From positions 1-64,000 of the forward strand of contig NZ_LQOL01000041.1 in NCBI RefSeq assembly GCF_002101555.1: a stretch of DNA of 64,000 bases, given 5' to 3'. This DNA comes from Mycolicibacterium canariasense (GTDB lineage Bacteria; Actinomycetota; Actinomycetes; Mycobacteriales; Mycobacteriaceae). A program made the position numbers and the translations under genes. This document shows, one piece after another, positions 34,774-43,079 of this stretch. The notes under the pieces were generated by a model. That model was given only the letters and a program-made list of their open reading frames with translations, had not been told where the DNA came from and searched no databases. Position 1 is the stretch's first letter. The number at the start of each line of letters is the position of its first letter.

Positions 34774-35490
34774 GTGAGCCGGTCGACAGCACCCAGATTC
34801 CTCACCGTCATCGCGGTGGTGACCATGATCGTCTCGGGTGTCGGGTTCGTGGTGGCGTTGATGCTCAACGCGTTCGTGTTCGACGAGTACGACGCCTACG
34901 GCGAGGTGCCGATCCCGGGCCGCGGCACGGTACACCTGCCGGCCGGTGAGGTGAATGTCAGCTTCCACACCCAGATCATCGGCAGCACCACCGGGGGAGG
35001 GTTGCCGATCCCGAATCTGCGGTGGCGCGCCGACCCGCCGGCCGGCGTTGCCGAGCCCGAGGTCACCGAGTCCATCGGCAGCACCACCACCGTCAACAAT
35101 GATGCGCGGGTGCGGGTGTGGGTGGCCCGCATCGCGCAGGAGGGCGACTATCGCATCAGCACCGAGGGCAATGTCAGCGCCTTCCTCAGCCCGCGGCTGG
35201 CCTTCGGTCACGGCAGCCCGGTGCCCGACCTGCCGTGGTGGCTCGCCGCGGTGTTCGGCCTGGCGGTCGTCGACCTGATCATCGCGCGGGTGTGGGCGGC
35301 CAAGGTGCGCCGCCGCCCGACTCCGGTGGGGCTGATGCCCACCTTCACCATCGATGCCGGGCCGGCCTTCACGCCCACCGACGACGGCATCCGCATCCAG
35401 CAACTGAAAACCCTTGCCGCGCTGCGTGACTCCGGCGCTCTGACCCAGGACGAATTCGACGCCGAGAAGCGCCGGCTGCTGGGGTCCTAG
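34774..35490 (+). CDS. Two-helix membrane protein with SHOCT domain
   Basis: The 238-residue protein has a membrane helix near the N terminus (FLTVIAVVTMIVSGVGFVVALML), an exterior beta-rich domain of about 130 residues (GEVPIPGRGTVHLPAGEVNVSFHTQ...), a second helix (WWLAAVFGLAVVDLIIARVW) and a C-terminal cytoplasmic SHOCT motif (QLKTLAALRDSGALTQDEFDAEKRRLL). SHOCT is a short helix pair found at the ends of many bacterial proteins, probably for oligomerisation. GTG 34774 is used as the start. The function is unknown. Confidence 0.82.
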   Translation: MSRSTAPRFLTVIAVVTMIVSGVGFVVALMLNAFVFDEYDAYGEVPIPGRGTVHLPAGEVNVSFHTQIIGSTTGGGLPIPNLRWRADPPAGVAEPEVTESIGSTTTVNNDARVRVWVARIAQEGDYRISTEGNVSAFLSPRLAFGHGSPVPDLPWWLAAVFGLAVVDLIIARVWAAKVRRRPTPVGLMPTFTIDAGPAFTPTDDGIRIQQLKTLAALRDSGALTQDEFDAEKRRLLGS

Positions 35491-35540
35491 TCAGGCCGCG
35501 GCACCTCCGGCGACAGGGACTGGCTCAGCGTGATCGCAAA

Positions 35541-35572
35541 GGGCCAGTGGCCGCGCTGTTGGGCCACGGCCC
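35541..35572. terminator. Bidirectional hairpin between convergent genes
   Basis: GGGCC-a-GTGGCC (35541-35552), nine-base loop, GGCCAC-GGCCC (35562-35572): an 11-bp stem with one bulge, located between the ends of the SHOCT gene and the MBL-fold gene. Confidence 0.65.
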
Positions 35573-35602
35573 TCAGCACTGCTCGTTCCTCGCAGCGCTA
35601 CG

Positions 35603-36226
35603 TCAGTGGCCGCGCGCCACCCACTCGTCGTAGTGCACCAGTTCGCCGCCGATGGTGGTGGTGTCGCCGTGGCCGGTGTAGACGTGGGTCTCGTCGGGCA
35701 GGGTGCCCAGTTTGGTGGAGATGGATTCCAGGATGGTGGGGAAGCTGGAGTAGGACCGGCCGGTGGCGCCGGGGCCGCCCTGGAACAGGGTGTCACCGGA
35801 GATGACGGCGTTCAGCGCCGGGGCCGACCAGCACACCGAGCCAGGGGAGTGCCCCGGGGTGTGCAGCGCATGCACCTCGATGCCGCCCGCGGTCAGCACC
35901 AGCCCGTCGTCGACACTGCGGAAATCCTTGTCCGGGTGGATCTCCCGCCACAGCATCTCGTCGGCCGGGTGCAGGAACACCGGGGCGTCCAGGGTGGTGC
36001 CGAGTTCGGGGGCCACGGTGATGTGGTCGTTGTGGCCGTGGGTGCAGATGACGGCGACGACGTTGCGCCCGGCGACGGCCTCGACGATGGGGGCGGCGGT
36101 GTGCGCGGCGTCGAAGACGATCACATCGTGGTCGTCACCGACGATCCAGATGTTGTTGTCGACATCCCAGGTGCCGCCGTCGAGGGAGAAGGTGCCGCTG
36201 GTGACCACACGGGTGATGGCACCCAT
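35603..36226 (-). CDS. Metallo-beta-lactamase-fold hydrolase (MscR partner)
   Basis: The 207-residue MBL-fold protein has the metal motif THGHNDH, a later histidine in LHTPGHSPGS, D in VISGDTLF and H in YTGHGD, giving a glyoxalase-II-like binuclear site. In mycobacteria this gene follows mscR (Rv2260 after Rv2259, from memory). It may hydrolyse the mycothiol thioester formed from S-formylmycothiol or a related adduct; this is inference from pairing. Its start overlaps the mscR stop by one base (TGATG). Confidence 0.88.
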   Translation of the reverse strand: MGAITRVVTSGTFSLDGGTWDVDNNIWIVGDDHDVIVFDAAHTAAPIVEAVAGRNVVAVICTHGHNDHITVAPELGTTLDAPVFLHPADEMLWREIHPDKDFRSVDDGLVLTAGGIEVHALHTPGHSPGSVCWSAPALNAVISGDTLFQGGPGATGRSYSSFPTILESISTKLGTLPDETHVYTGHGDTTTIGGELVHYDEWVARGH

Positions 36227-37311
36227 CAGAGGATGACCACCGAGCGCAGCACCTCACCGGCGTGCATCTTGTGGAAGGCGTCCTCGATGGCATCCAGGCC
36301 GATGCGTTCGGAGACGAACTTCTCCAGCGGCAGCCGGCCTTGGCGGTACAGGCTGATGAGGGTGGGGAAGTCGCGTTCGGGCAGGCAGTCGCCGTACCAG
36401 GACGACTTGAGTGATCCGCCGCGGGAGAAGAAGTCCACCAACGGCATCTCCAGGGTCATCTCCGGTGTCGGGACACCGACCAGCACCACGGTGCCGGCCA
36501 GATCGCGGGCGTAGAAAGCCTGCTTCCAGGTTTCGGGGCGCCCGACGGCGTCGATCACCACGTCGGCGCCGAACCCGTCGGTCAGATCCTGAATCGTCTG
36601 CACGGGGTCGAGTTCTTTGGCGTTGATGGTGTGGGTGGCCCCGAACCCGCGCGCCCAATCGAGCTTCCGGTTGTCGGTGTCGATGGCGATGATCTTCTTG
36701 GCACCGACCAGTGCCGCGCCGGCGATGGCGGCATCACCCACCCCGCCGCAGCCGATCACCGCGACGGTGTCATCACGACCCACATTGCCGGTGTTGATGG
36801 CCGCGCCGATCCCGGCCATCACCCCGCAACCGAGCAGACCGGCCACCGCCGGGTCGGCCTCGGGATCCACTTTGGTGCACTGGCCCTGATGCACCAGGGT
36901 CTTGTCGGCGAACGCACCGATCCCCAGGGCGGGGGTCAGTTCGGTGCCGTCGGTCAGGGTCATCTTCTGGGTGGCGTTGAAGGTGTCGAAACACAACTGC
37001 GGGCGGCCGCGCTTGCAGGCCCGGCATTCGCCGCACACCGCGCGCCAGTTCAGGATCACGAAATCACCCACCGCCACATGGGTGACACCCTGGCCGACCG
37101 CCTCGACCGTGCCGGCGGCCTCATGCCCCAACAAGAACGGGTACTCGTCGTTGATCCCGCCCTCGCGGTAGGTCAGATCCGTATGGCACACCCCGCACGC
37201 GATGATGTCGACCACCACCTCACCCGGACCCGGATCCGGGATCACGATGTCGACCAACTCGACGGGCTGCTTCTTCGACCGGGAAATGACACCACGCACT
37301 GTCTGAGGCAT
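36226..37311 (-). CDS. mscR: S-nitrosomycothiol reductase / mycothiol-dependent formaldehyde dehydrogenase
   Basis: This 361-residue class III zinc alcohol dehydrogenase has the catalytic zinc ligand Cys in [30 protein letters not shown], four structural-zinc cysteines ([15 protein letters not shown]) and the NAD-binding [15 protein letters not shown]. It is essentially the same length as mycobacterial MscR, which uses mycothiol to oxidise formaldehyde and reduces S-nitrosomycothiol, linking it to NO and aldehyde defence. It starts at ATG 37311 and is coupled to the MBL hydrolase. It is divergent from the TPR-like gene with 41 bases between. Confidence 0.92.
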   Translation of the reverse strand: MPQTVRGVISRSKKQPVELVDIVIPDPGPGEVVVDIIACGVCHTDLTYREGGINDEYPFLLGHEAAGTVEAVGQGVTHVAVGDFVILNWRAVCGECRACKRGRPQLCFDTFNATQKMTLTDGTELTPALGIGAFADKTLVHQGQCTKVDPEADPAVAGLLGCGVMAGIGAAINTGNVGRDDTVAVIGCGGVGDAAIAGAALVGAKKIIAIDTDNRKLDWARGFGATHTINAKELDPVQTIQDLTDGFGADVVIDAVGRPETWKQAFYARDLAGTVVLVGVPTPEMTLEMPLVDFFSRGGSLKSSWYGDCLPERDFPTLISLYRQGRLPLEKFVSERIGLDAIEDAFHKMHAGEVLRSVVIL

Positions 37312-37352
37312 GCGTACAACCTAATGCCTCGTTTCACGCGCTACCGTGGGCC

Positions 37353-38192
37353 ATGGTGTTGGTGTCGGTTGACCACGGAGTCGAACTTCTCGTCGTTGCG
37401 CGCTCGGCGTACCGGCGCAGCGACTGGCGCACGACGTACGAGACGTTCGGGCGCGTCGAGAGCGTGCAACGGCTGGCCACCGACGACTTGGCCGCCTATG
37501 CCGCCGCGGCCTGGCGGCTGGGCCACGGCCGTGAGGCCGTCCGGATCAACGAACGCGTGCACACCTTACTGGTACGTACCGATCCGATGCAGGCAGCGGT
37601 CAAAGCCGCCGAACTCGGGCTGGCCTGGTTGGCCCGCGGGCATGTGGCGGTGGCCCAAAGCTGGGCCGACCGCGCGGCGCTGTTACTCCGCGGGACGGCG
37701 GAGAGCGCCGCGCACGGATACGTCGCCTATCTCGGTGTCGCTCTCGCGCCCGACGGCCCTGCCGCGGCCGAGTTGGGCGGCATCGCCACACGGGTGGGCG
37801 ATCCGACCCTGATCGCCCTGGCCCGCGCCGCCCAGGGGATCGCCGCCCTGGCGCGACAGCGGTTCGCCGAGGGCTACGCCGCGCTCGACGACGCGCTGCT
37901 ACCGATGCTGGACGAACGCGTACCGATGGAGTGGGCTGCCGATGTCTACCGGCGCGCGCTGATGTCGGCCGCCGACAATGCCGACGTCGACCGACTGCGA
38001 GCCTGGTCCGAGTCGGCGCTGAGGTGGGCCGAGGCGACCGACGCGGTGACCTACCGGGCGATCGTCGATGTGCTGCGGTCACATGCCGGCCTGGGTCCGG
38101 CGCGCGGCCGCCTCGGGGAGCTGCGCCGGGTGGTCGCCGAGGTGGATGCGGCGGTCGCCGGACTGCTCGACGATCTGCTGGCGCGGCGGTAG
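37353..38192 (+). CDS. Helical repeat (TPR-like) hypothetical protein
   Basis: The 279-residue, almost wholly helical protein is rich in Ala, Arg and Leu with TPR-like spacing (DLAAYAAAAWRLGHGREAVRINERVH; AELGLAWLARGHVAVAQSWADRAALLL; AEGYAALDDALL). It resembles the middle part of large LuxR-type regulators but has no ATPase or LuxR DNA-binding domain. No membrane or signal segments are seen. It is divergent from mscR and precedes the serine hydrolase with 24 bases between, so the two may be co-transcribed. The function is unknown. Confidence 0.7.
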   Translation: MVLVSVDHGVELLVVARSAYRRSDWRTTYETFGRVESVQRLATDDLAAYAAAAWRLGHGREAVRINERVHTLLVRTDPMQAAVKAAELGLAWLARGHVAVAQSWADRAALLLRGTAESAAHGYVAYLGVALAPDGPAAAELGGIATRVGDPTLIALARAAQGIAALARQRFAEGYAALDDALLPMLDERVPMEWAADVYRRALMSAADNADVDRLRAWSESALRWAEATDAVTYRAIVDVLRSHAGLGPARGRLGELRRVVAEVDAAVAGLLDDLLARR

Positions 38193-38216
38193 CTCTCTCC
38201 AGCTAGATTGGCGCCC

Positions 38217-39041
38217 GTGAGCGCCCTCGATGTGCTGTCGGATTGGCCGGTCGATACCGCAGCGGCCGCGGTGATCGGGGGAGCCGGCGTGCTGGCCACC
38301 CACGGCGATGTCGGCGGCGTGTTCCGGCTGGCCTCGGTGACCAAGCCGCTGGTCGCCCGCGCCGCACAGGTCGCCGTCGAGGAGGGCGTCTTCGAACTGG
38401 ACACCCCGGCGGGTCCGCCGGGTGCGACGGTGCGCCACCTGCTGGCGCACACCTCGGGTGTGTCGATGCAGTCGGCCCAACAGATGGCCGCGCCCGGCAC
38501 CCGGCGGATCTACTCCAACTACGGCTTCACCTTGCTGGCTGCCGCGCTGCAGGACGCAGCGGGTATCGAGTTCGGCGCGTATCTGCGCGAAGCGGTGTTC
38601 GAGCCGCTCGGGATGACGAGCTCCGATCTGGTCGGCGGCGCCGACGCCGCGGGGTATGGCGGCCGGTCCACCGTGGCCGACCTCAGCGCTTTCGCCGGTG
38701 AGCTGCTGCGTCCGACGCTGGTGTCGCCGCAGATGCATGCCGAGGCCGTGTCGGTGCAGTTCCCCGGGCTGGCCGGGGTGCTGCCCGGGTTCGGGTCGCA
38801 GCGCCCGAACGACTGGGGGCTGGGGTTCGAGATCAGGGACGGCAAGTCACCGCATTGGACCGGGGCGCTCAACTCGCCGCGCACGTTCGGGCATTTCGGC
38901 CAGTCGGGGACGTTTCTGTGGGTCGATCCGGTCGCTGACATGGCGTTGGTGGTGCTGACCGACCGCGATTTCGGGGAGTGGACCTATCCGCTGTGGCCCG
39001 CAATCTCTGATGAGGTCCTGAGAGAATTCCGCGCAGACTAG
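38217..39041 (+). CDS. Class C beta-lactamase-like serine hydrolase
   Basis: The 274-residue penicillin-binding-fold protein has the catalytic S-x-x-K in LASVTKPLVA, Y-x-N in IYSNYGF, and the third motif as HFGQSGTF. No signal peptide is visible, so it is probably cytoplasmic, unlike true beta-lactamases; esterase or peptidase activity is more likely. It matches the position of Rv2257c in the M. tuberculosis gene order (from memory). GTG 38217 is used; TTG 38208 is in frame upstream. Confidence 0.85.
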   Translation: MSALDVLSDWPVDTAAAAVIGGAGVLATHGDVGGVFRLASVTKPLVARAAQVAVEEGVFELDTPAGPPGATVRHLLAHTSGVSMQSAQQMAAPGTRRIYSNYGFTLLAAALQDAAGIEFGAYLREAVFEPLGMTSSDLVGGADAAGYGGRSTVADLSAFAGELLRPTLVSPQMHAEAVSVQFPGLAGVLPGFGSQRPNDWGLGFEIRDGKSPHWTGALNSPRTFGHFGQSGTFLWVDPVADMALVVLTDRDFGEWTYPLWPAISDEVLREFRAD

Positions 39042-39151
39042 CGCAACACTGGTCCCACGAGGCACAATAGACACGCACGAAACAACTGCATCTATTCGGT
39101 AACACCAGGTCGTTGGGGAAGACGTCCCTCGTGGAGCCGAAGGAGCAGATG

Positions 39152-39664
39152 ATGCGTGCGTTGAACCAGTTCGCCGATGCGACGACTGGCGTGGTTTACG
39201 TTCACGCCTCGCCCGCGGCGGTATGCCCACACGTGGAGTGGGCGCTTTCGTCGACCCTGTCGGCGCGGGCGAACCTGAAATGGACGCCCCAACCGGCCAT
39301 GCCGGGGCAGCTTCGTGCTGTCACGAATTGGGTGGGGCCGGTCGGTACCGGCGCGCAGCTGGCCAATGCCCTGCGCTCGTGGTCGGTGCTGCGCTTCGAG
39401 GTGACCGAGGATCCCAGCGAGGGCGTGGACGGCCACCGCTGGTGCCACACCCCGCAGCTGGGTCTGTGGAGCGGTGCGATGAGCGCCAACGGTGATGTCA
39501 TGGTCGGCGAGCAGCGGCTGCGCAGCCTGATGGCCTCGGGCGCGGATACGCTCGCCGCCGAATTGGACACGGTGCTGGGCACCGCCTGGGACGAGTCGCT
39601 GGAGCCCTACCGCGGTGGCGGCGATACCGGCGAGATGACCTGGCTCAATAGGGGTGTCGGGTAG
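39152..39664 (+). CDS. DUF3145 family protein
   Basis: The 170-residue actinobacterial protein of unknown function is recognised by MRALNQFADATTGVVYVHASPAAVCPHVEWALS, the conserved GPVGTGAQLANALRSW segment and the ending GEMTWLNRGVG. It matches the Rv2256c family (from memory). It has no signal peptide or catalytic motif I can name. ATG 39152 was chosen because AAGGAG lies six bases before it; ATG 39149 would leave only three. It sits downstream of the serine hydrolase, as in M. tuberculosis. Confidence 0.9.
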   Translation: MRALNQFADATTGVVYVHASPAAVCPHVEWALSSTLSARANLKWTPQPAMPGQLRAVTNWVGPVGTGAQLANALRSWSVLRFEVTEDPSEGVDGHRWCHTPQLGLWSGAMSANGDVMVGEQRLRSLMASGADTLAAELDTVLGTAWDESLEPYRGGGDTGEMTWLNRGVG

Positions 39665-39677
39665 CCGAAGCCAGACC

Positions 39678-40595
39678 TCAGTGCAGGCGCGCCGCCAGGA
39701 AATCGGCGGCCAGCTCGGCCGGCTGGGCCGGGTCGGCGGCGAAGACGTGATCCTGGCCGGGTAGCTCATGCAGTTCAGCGTCGCGGAACACCGTCACGAA
39801 TTGCTCTGAGGCGGCGGGCGGCACCGCCCGGTCGTCGGCGCCTTGGATGAGGGTGACCGGTCCGGCGTACTGGGAGGCGACCTGCTCCAAGGGGAGCGTC
39901 TGCGCGCTGAGGATGTAGGCGCGGCCGACCCGGTAGTCGTTGACCGATGTGATCACGTCGGGCGGGTTGTTCGGATCGAATTGTGCGCCCAGGATGCTGC
40001 CCGACCGGGTGGCCTCGGGGATGATGCTGGCCGGCGCGAAAAGTGCCATGGCCGAGACGTTGTCGCCGAGGTGGCCGGCGAGCATCGAGGCCACCACCCC
40101 GCCCTGGGAGTGCCCGGCCAGGCCGATGGTGGACACGAACGGTAGGCCGCGCGCGTAGTCGTAGACCACCTGGGCGTCGGCGATCTCGCCGGGGACGGTC
40201 ATGTCTTCCTGTCGGCCGCCGCTGGCGCCGTGACCGTCGAAATCGAAACGCAGCGTGGCGATGCGCGCATTGTGCAACGCCTCGGCGGTCGCACGGATCA
40301 AGGGTTCGTTTTGATTACCGCTGAAGCCGTGCATCACGATCACCAGCGGTACACGTTCACCGGGCGCAAGACGCGGGACTTCCAGCGTGCCGGCCAGCCG
40401 GATATCGTCGCGCCACAGTTCGATCCGTTGCACCTCGGCCGGTGCCGGTGCGGCGGTGACGGTGACCGGCTGCACCTCGAGAGCGGGTCGGCCACCGCCG
40501 GCCATCACCGGCCGTGTCTCGGCAGCGCACCCGGCGGCCACGAGGGCGAGTGCGGCCACGACGCCGGCGGCGCGGCGGCGGTGCTTGCTGGACAT
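39678..40595 (-). CDS. Alpha/beta hydrolase lipoprotein
   Basis: The N terminus (SSKHRRRAAGVVAALALVAAGC) is a lipoprotein signal with lipobox VAAGC, so the mature protein of about 280 residues should be attached to the membrane outer face. The hydrolase domain shows VIVMHGFSGNQ (oxyanion), DFDGHGASGG, a nucleophile elbow GHSQGG and a final histidine in GQDHVF, typical of dienelactone-hydrolase/BAAT-type lipases or esterases. ATG 40595 follows GGGGGAAG; upstream in-frame ATGs at 40607 and 40616 are alternatives. The substrate is unknown. Confidence 0.85.
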   Translation of the reverse strand: MSSKHRRRAAGVVAALALVAAGCAAETRPVMAGGGRPALEVQPVTVTAAPAPAEVQRIELWRDDIRLAGTLEVPRLAPGERVPLVIVMHGFSGNQNEPLIRATAEALHNARIATLRFDFDGHGASGGRQEDMTVPGEIADAQVVYDYARGLPFVSTIGLAGHSQGGVVASMLAGHLGDNVSAMALFAPASIIPEATRSGSILGAQFDPNNPPDVITSVNDYRVGRAYILSAQTLPLEQVASQYAGPVTLIQGADDRAVPPAASEQFVTVFRDAELHELPGQDHVFAADPAQPAELAADFLAARLH

Positions 40596-40671
40596 GGCTT
40601 CCCCCATGCTGTGCAAGCCTACGTCGCCGCCGCGGTGGCGACGTTCGGCGCAGCTTGCCTACCCGCGCTGC

Positions 40672-42135
40672 TCACCTGCCGAAGGCTCGGCCGACCCGGT
40701 AATGCGCCGGGTCCGGCTCGGCGAGCATCCGGGTCAGTGTGGCCCGGTCGAACGGCCACAGGTCGACGGTGCCATCCTCGGTGAGATACCAGGAATTGCA
40801 GCCGGTGTTCCACACCGTCGGACCGAGGGCCTCGGCCACCGCGGCGTTGAATTCGGTGGTGGCCTCATCGGTGACCTCCACCTCGTCGATCTCCCCGTCG
40901 CGAAATCGCTTGAGCCAGTGCACGATATAGCGTGCGGTGGCCTCGGCCGAGTACTGCAGCGGGATCGACCCGGTGGGGGAGTTCGGGCCGAGCACCGTGA
41001 ACAGGTTCGGGAAGCCCGGAATCGCGGTCATCCGGTAGGCGCGGGGGCCTTTCACCCAGGCCTCGTCGAGGGTGATCCCGTCGCGGCCGACGATCGACAT
41101 CGGCCGCATGTAGTTGTGCGCGTGGAAACCCGTGGCCAGCACCACCACGTCGACGTCGTGCTGGGCGCCGTCGGCCGTCCTGATACCGGTCGCGGTCAGC
41201 TCGGTGATCGGTTCGGTGACCAGCCGCGCGTTGGGCCGGGTGATGGCGCGGTAATAGCTGCCCGAGACCACCTGGCGTTTGCACAGCGGCTGATAGTCGG
41301 GCGTCAGCGTGGCGCGCAGGTCTGGGTCGCGGATCTGCGCCCGCAAGCTCAGCCGGGCATAGGCCTGCACCAGGCTGCGCCGCCACGACGGCGTGGTGAC
41401 GACATCGGCGAGGATGTTCGACATCCATTGCAGGCGGTCGAAGGTGAATCCGTGCAGGGCCGGCCAGCGCCGCAGCGCCGCCGAGAGCGTGCGCGGTTGG
41501 CGCAGCCACATCGGTGCCCACAGAATCCACTGCGGCGACCTGGCGAAGTGCAACACCGTCTCGGCTTCGGGCTGCAGCGCCGAAACGACCTGCACCCCGG
41601 TCGATCCCGTACCGATCACGGCCACGCGCCGACCGCTGGTGCGCACCTCGGAATCCCATCGCGCGGTGTGCAGCACGGCTCCCTGGAAGCGATCCATACC
41701 GGGGATGTCCGGAATGAACGGGTGGTGCAGGACGCCGGTGGCGCAGACCACGAAATCTGCGGTCAGAGTGTCGCCGCCCGACGTGGTCAGCGTCCAGCCG
41801 CCACTGCCGTATTGCGCCGCGGTGATCTCGGTGTTCAGCCGTAGATGTGGTGCCAAGCCGAATCGGTCGACGACGTCGCGGTGGTAGCGCTGGATGTCGG
41901 CGCCGGATGCCCACAGGTGGCTCCAGTCCGGTTTCGGCGCGAACCCGAATTGGTAGATCTGCGAAGGCACATCGCAGGTGAGGCCGGGATAGCGATTCCA
42001 GTGCCAGACGCCACCGACGTCGGATCCCTTCTCCACGATGGTGAAATCGGTGAAGCCGGCCTGCCGGAACGTGTGGGCGGCGGCGATGCCGGCCATCCCG
42101 GCACCGATGATGACGATGCGTGCGGTGCGCGTCAT
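40672..42135 (-). CDS. Baeyer-Villiger-type flavin monooxygenase
   Basis: The 487-residue FAD/NADPH enzyme has two Rossmann motifs (IIGAGMAGIAAA and VAVIGTGSTGVQV). Between them is the BVMO fingerprint FxGxxxHxxxW (FQGAVLHTARWD), which separates it from FMO/N-hydroxylases. The ATG motif is visible as VLATGFHAHNYM. Length is close to mycobacterial EthA-like enzymes (about 490), which oxidise ketones and activate thioamide prodrugs in some species; the present substrate is unknown. ATG 42135 is used, with a weak ribosome site. Confidence 0.9.
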   Translation of the reverse strand: MTRTARIVIIGAGMAGIAAAHTFRQAGFTDFTIVEKGSDVGGVWHWNRYPGLTCDVPSQIYQFGFAPKPDWSHLWASGADIQRYHRDVVDRFGLAPHLRLNTEITAAQYGSGGWTLTTSGGDTLTADFVVCATGVLHHPFIPDIPGMDRFQGAVLHTARWDSEVRTSGRRVAVIGTGSTGVQVVSALQPEAETVLHFARSPQWILWAPMWLRQPRTLSAALRRWPALHGFTFDRLQWMSNILADVVTTPSWRRSLVQAYARLSLRAQIRDPDLRATLTPDYQPLCKRQVVSGSYYRAITRPNARLVTEPITELTATGIRTADGAQHDVDVVVLATGFHAHNYMRPMSIVGRDGITLDEAWVKGPRAYRMTAIPGFPNLFTVLGPNSPTGSIPLQYSAEATARYIVHWLKRFRDGEIDEVEVTDEATTEFNAAVAEALGPTVWNTGCNSWYLTEDGTVDLWPFDRATLTRMLAEPDPAHYRVGRAFGR

Positions 42136-42188
42136 GACAGCACCGCACCGGCCACCCTGGGGCACCTCGACACCGTCATCACCCGAAA

Positions 42189-43079
42189 CTACCTGCACAG
42201 CAACGTCAATGCGCGTGGCACTGCCGAGACCGTCACCGGCAGCGGGCAGGCGAAGTCGCCGTCGGCATAGGCGTTGATGCCGGGGGAGTCGACGACGATC
42301 CGCGCTGCCCGTTTGGTGGTCACCTCCGGCAAGTTGACGTGCGTGCCCTTGAAGACCGTGGGGAACAGCCGGATCAGCTTGGTGCGCGACGCCGAATGCA
42401 CCATGGTGACGTCGAGCAGGCCGTCGGTCGGGTCGGCGCCGGGGCAGATCAGCATGCCGCCGCCGTAACTGCGGGTATTGCCGAACGCGGCCAGCGTGAG
42501 TTCGGTGACGATCTCGGGCCCGTCGTCGAACGTCAGCCGGAAGGGCAGCAACCGCAGCTTGGACAGCTCGGCGACCATGGCGACGTTGTAACGCATCCGC
42601 CCGTGCGGCCAGCTCATCCGATTGGTGCGATCGCTGACCAGTGAATCGAACCCGGCGGCCATCACGGTGCCGAACCATTTGACCGCGCCGTCGGCGTCGA
42701 CGATGCGGCCCAGGTCGATGGTCTCGGTGCGGCCGTCGACCACCACGTCGGCCGCTGCCTCCGGATCTCCGGTCGGAATCCCGAATTCCCGGGCGTGATC
42801 GTTGCCGGTGCCGGCCGGGATGATGCCCAACGGTACGGTCCCCAGCGCCAGGGCTTGCAACGCCACCGAGATGATGCCGTCGCCGCCGACCACCACCAGG
42901 GCATCGGTGCCGCGCGCGAGTTCCTCGTCGACGAGCCGGCGGGCGTGCGCGGCATCGGTGCCGACCACCTCGCACACGTCGATCCCACGCTGCTGGAATC
43001 GTGCGATGGCGCGCTCGGCGGCATGCGGCGCGTTGCCGTGTCCGGATGCCGGGTTGGTCAGGACCGAGATCCGCTTCAC
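42189..43079 (-). CDS. Diacylglycerol/lipid kinase (DagK-LCB5 family)
   Basis: The 296-residue cytoplasmic lipid kinase has VLTNPASGHGN at the N terminus, the nucleotide-binding GGDG (VVVGGDGIISVAL) and PAGTGNDHARE, all diagnostic of the DAGK catalytic family. The equivalent position in M. tuberculosis is Rv2252, described as a diacylglycerol kinase feeding phosphatidic acid into PIM synthesis (from memory). GTG 43079 overlaps the stop of the FAD oxidase by four bases (GTGA), so both are translated together. Confidence 0.9.
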   Translation of the reverse strand: MKRISVLTNPASGHGNAPHAAERAIARFQQRGIDVCEVVGTDAAHARRLVDEELARGTDALVVVGGDGIISVALQALALGTVPLGIIPAGTGNDHAREFGIPTGDPEAAADVVVDGRTETIDLGRIVDADGAVKWFGTVMAAGFDSLVSDRTNRMSWPHGRMRYNVAMVAELSKLRLLPFRLTFDDGPEIVTELTLAAFGNTRSYGGGMLICPGADPTDGLLDVTMVHSASRTKLIRLFPTVFKGTHVNLPEVTTKRAARIVVDSPGINAYADGDFACPLPVTVSAVPRALTLLCR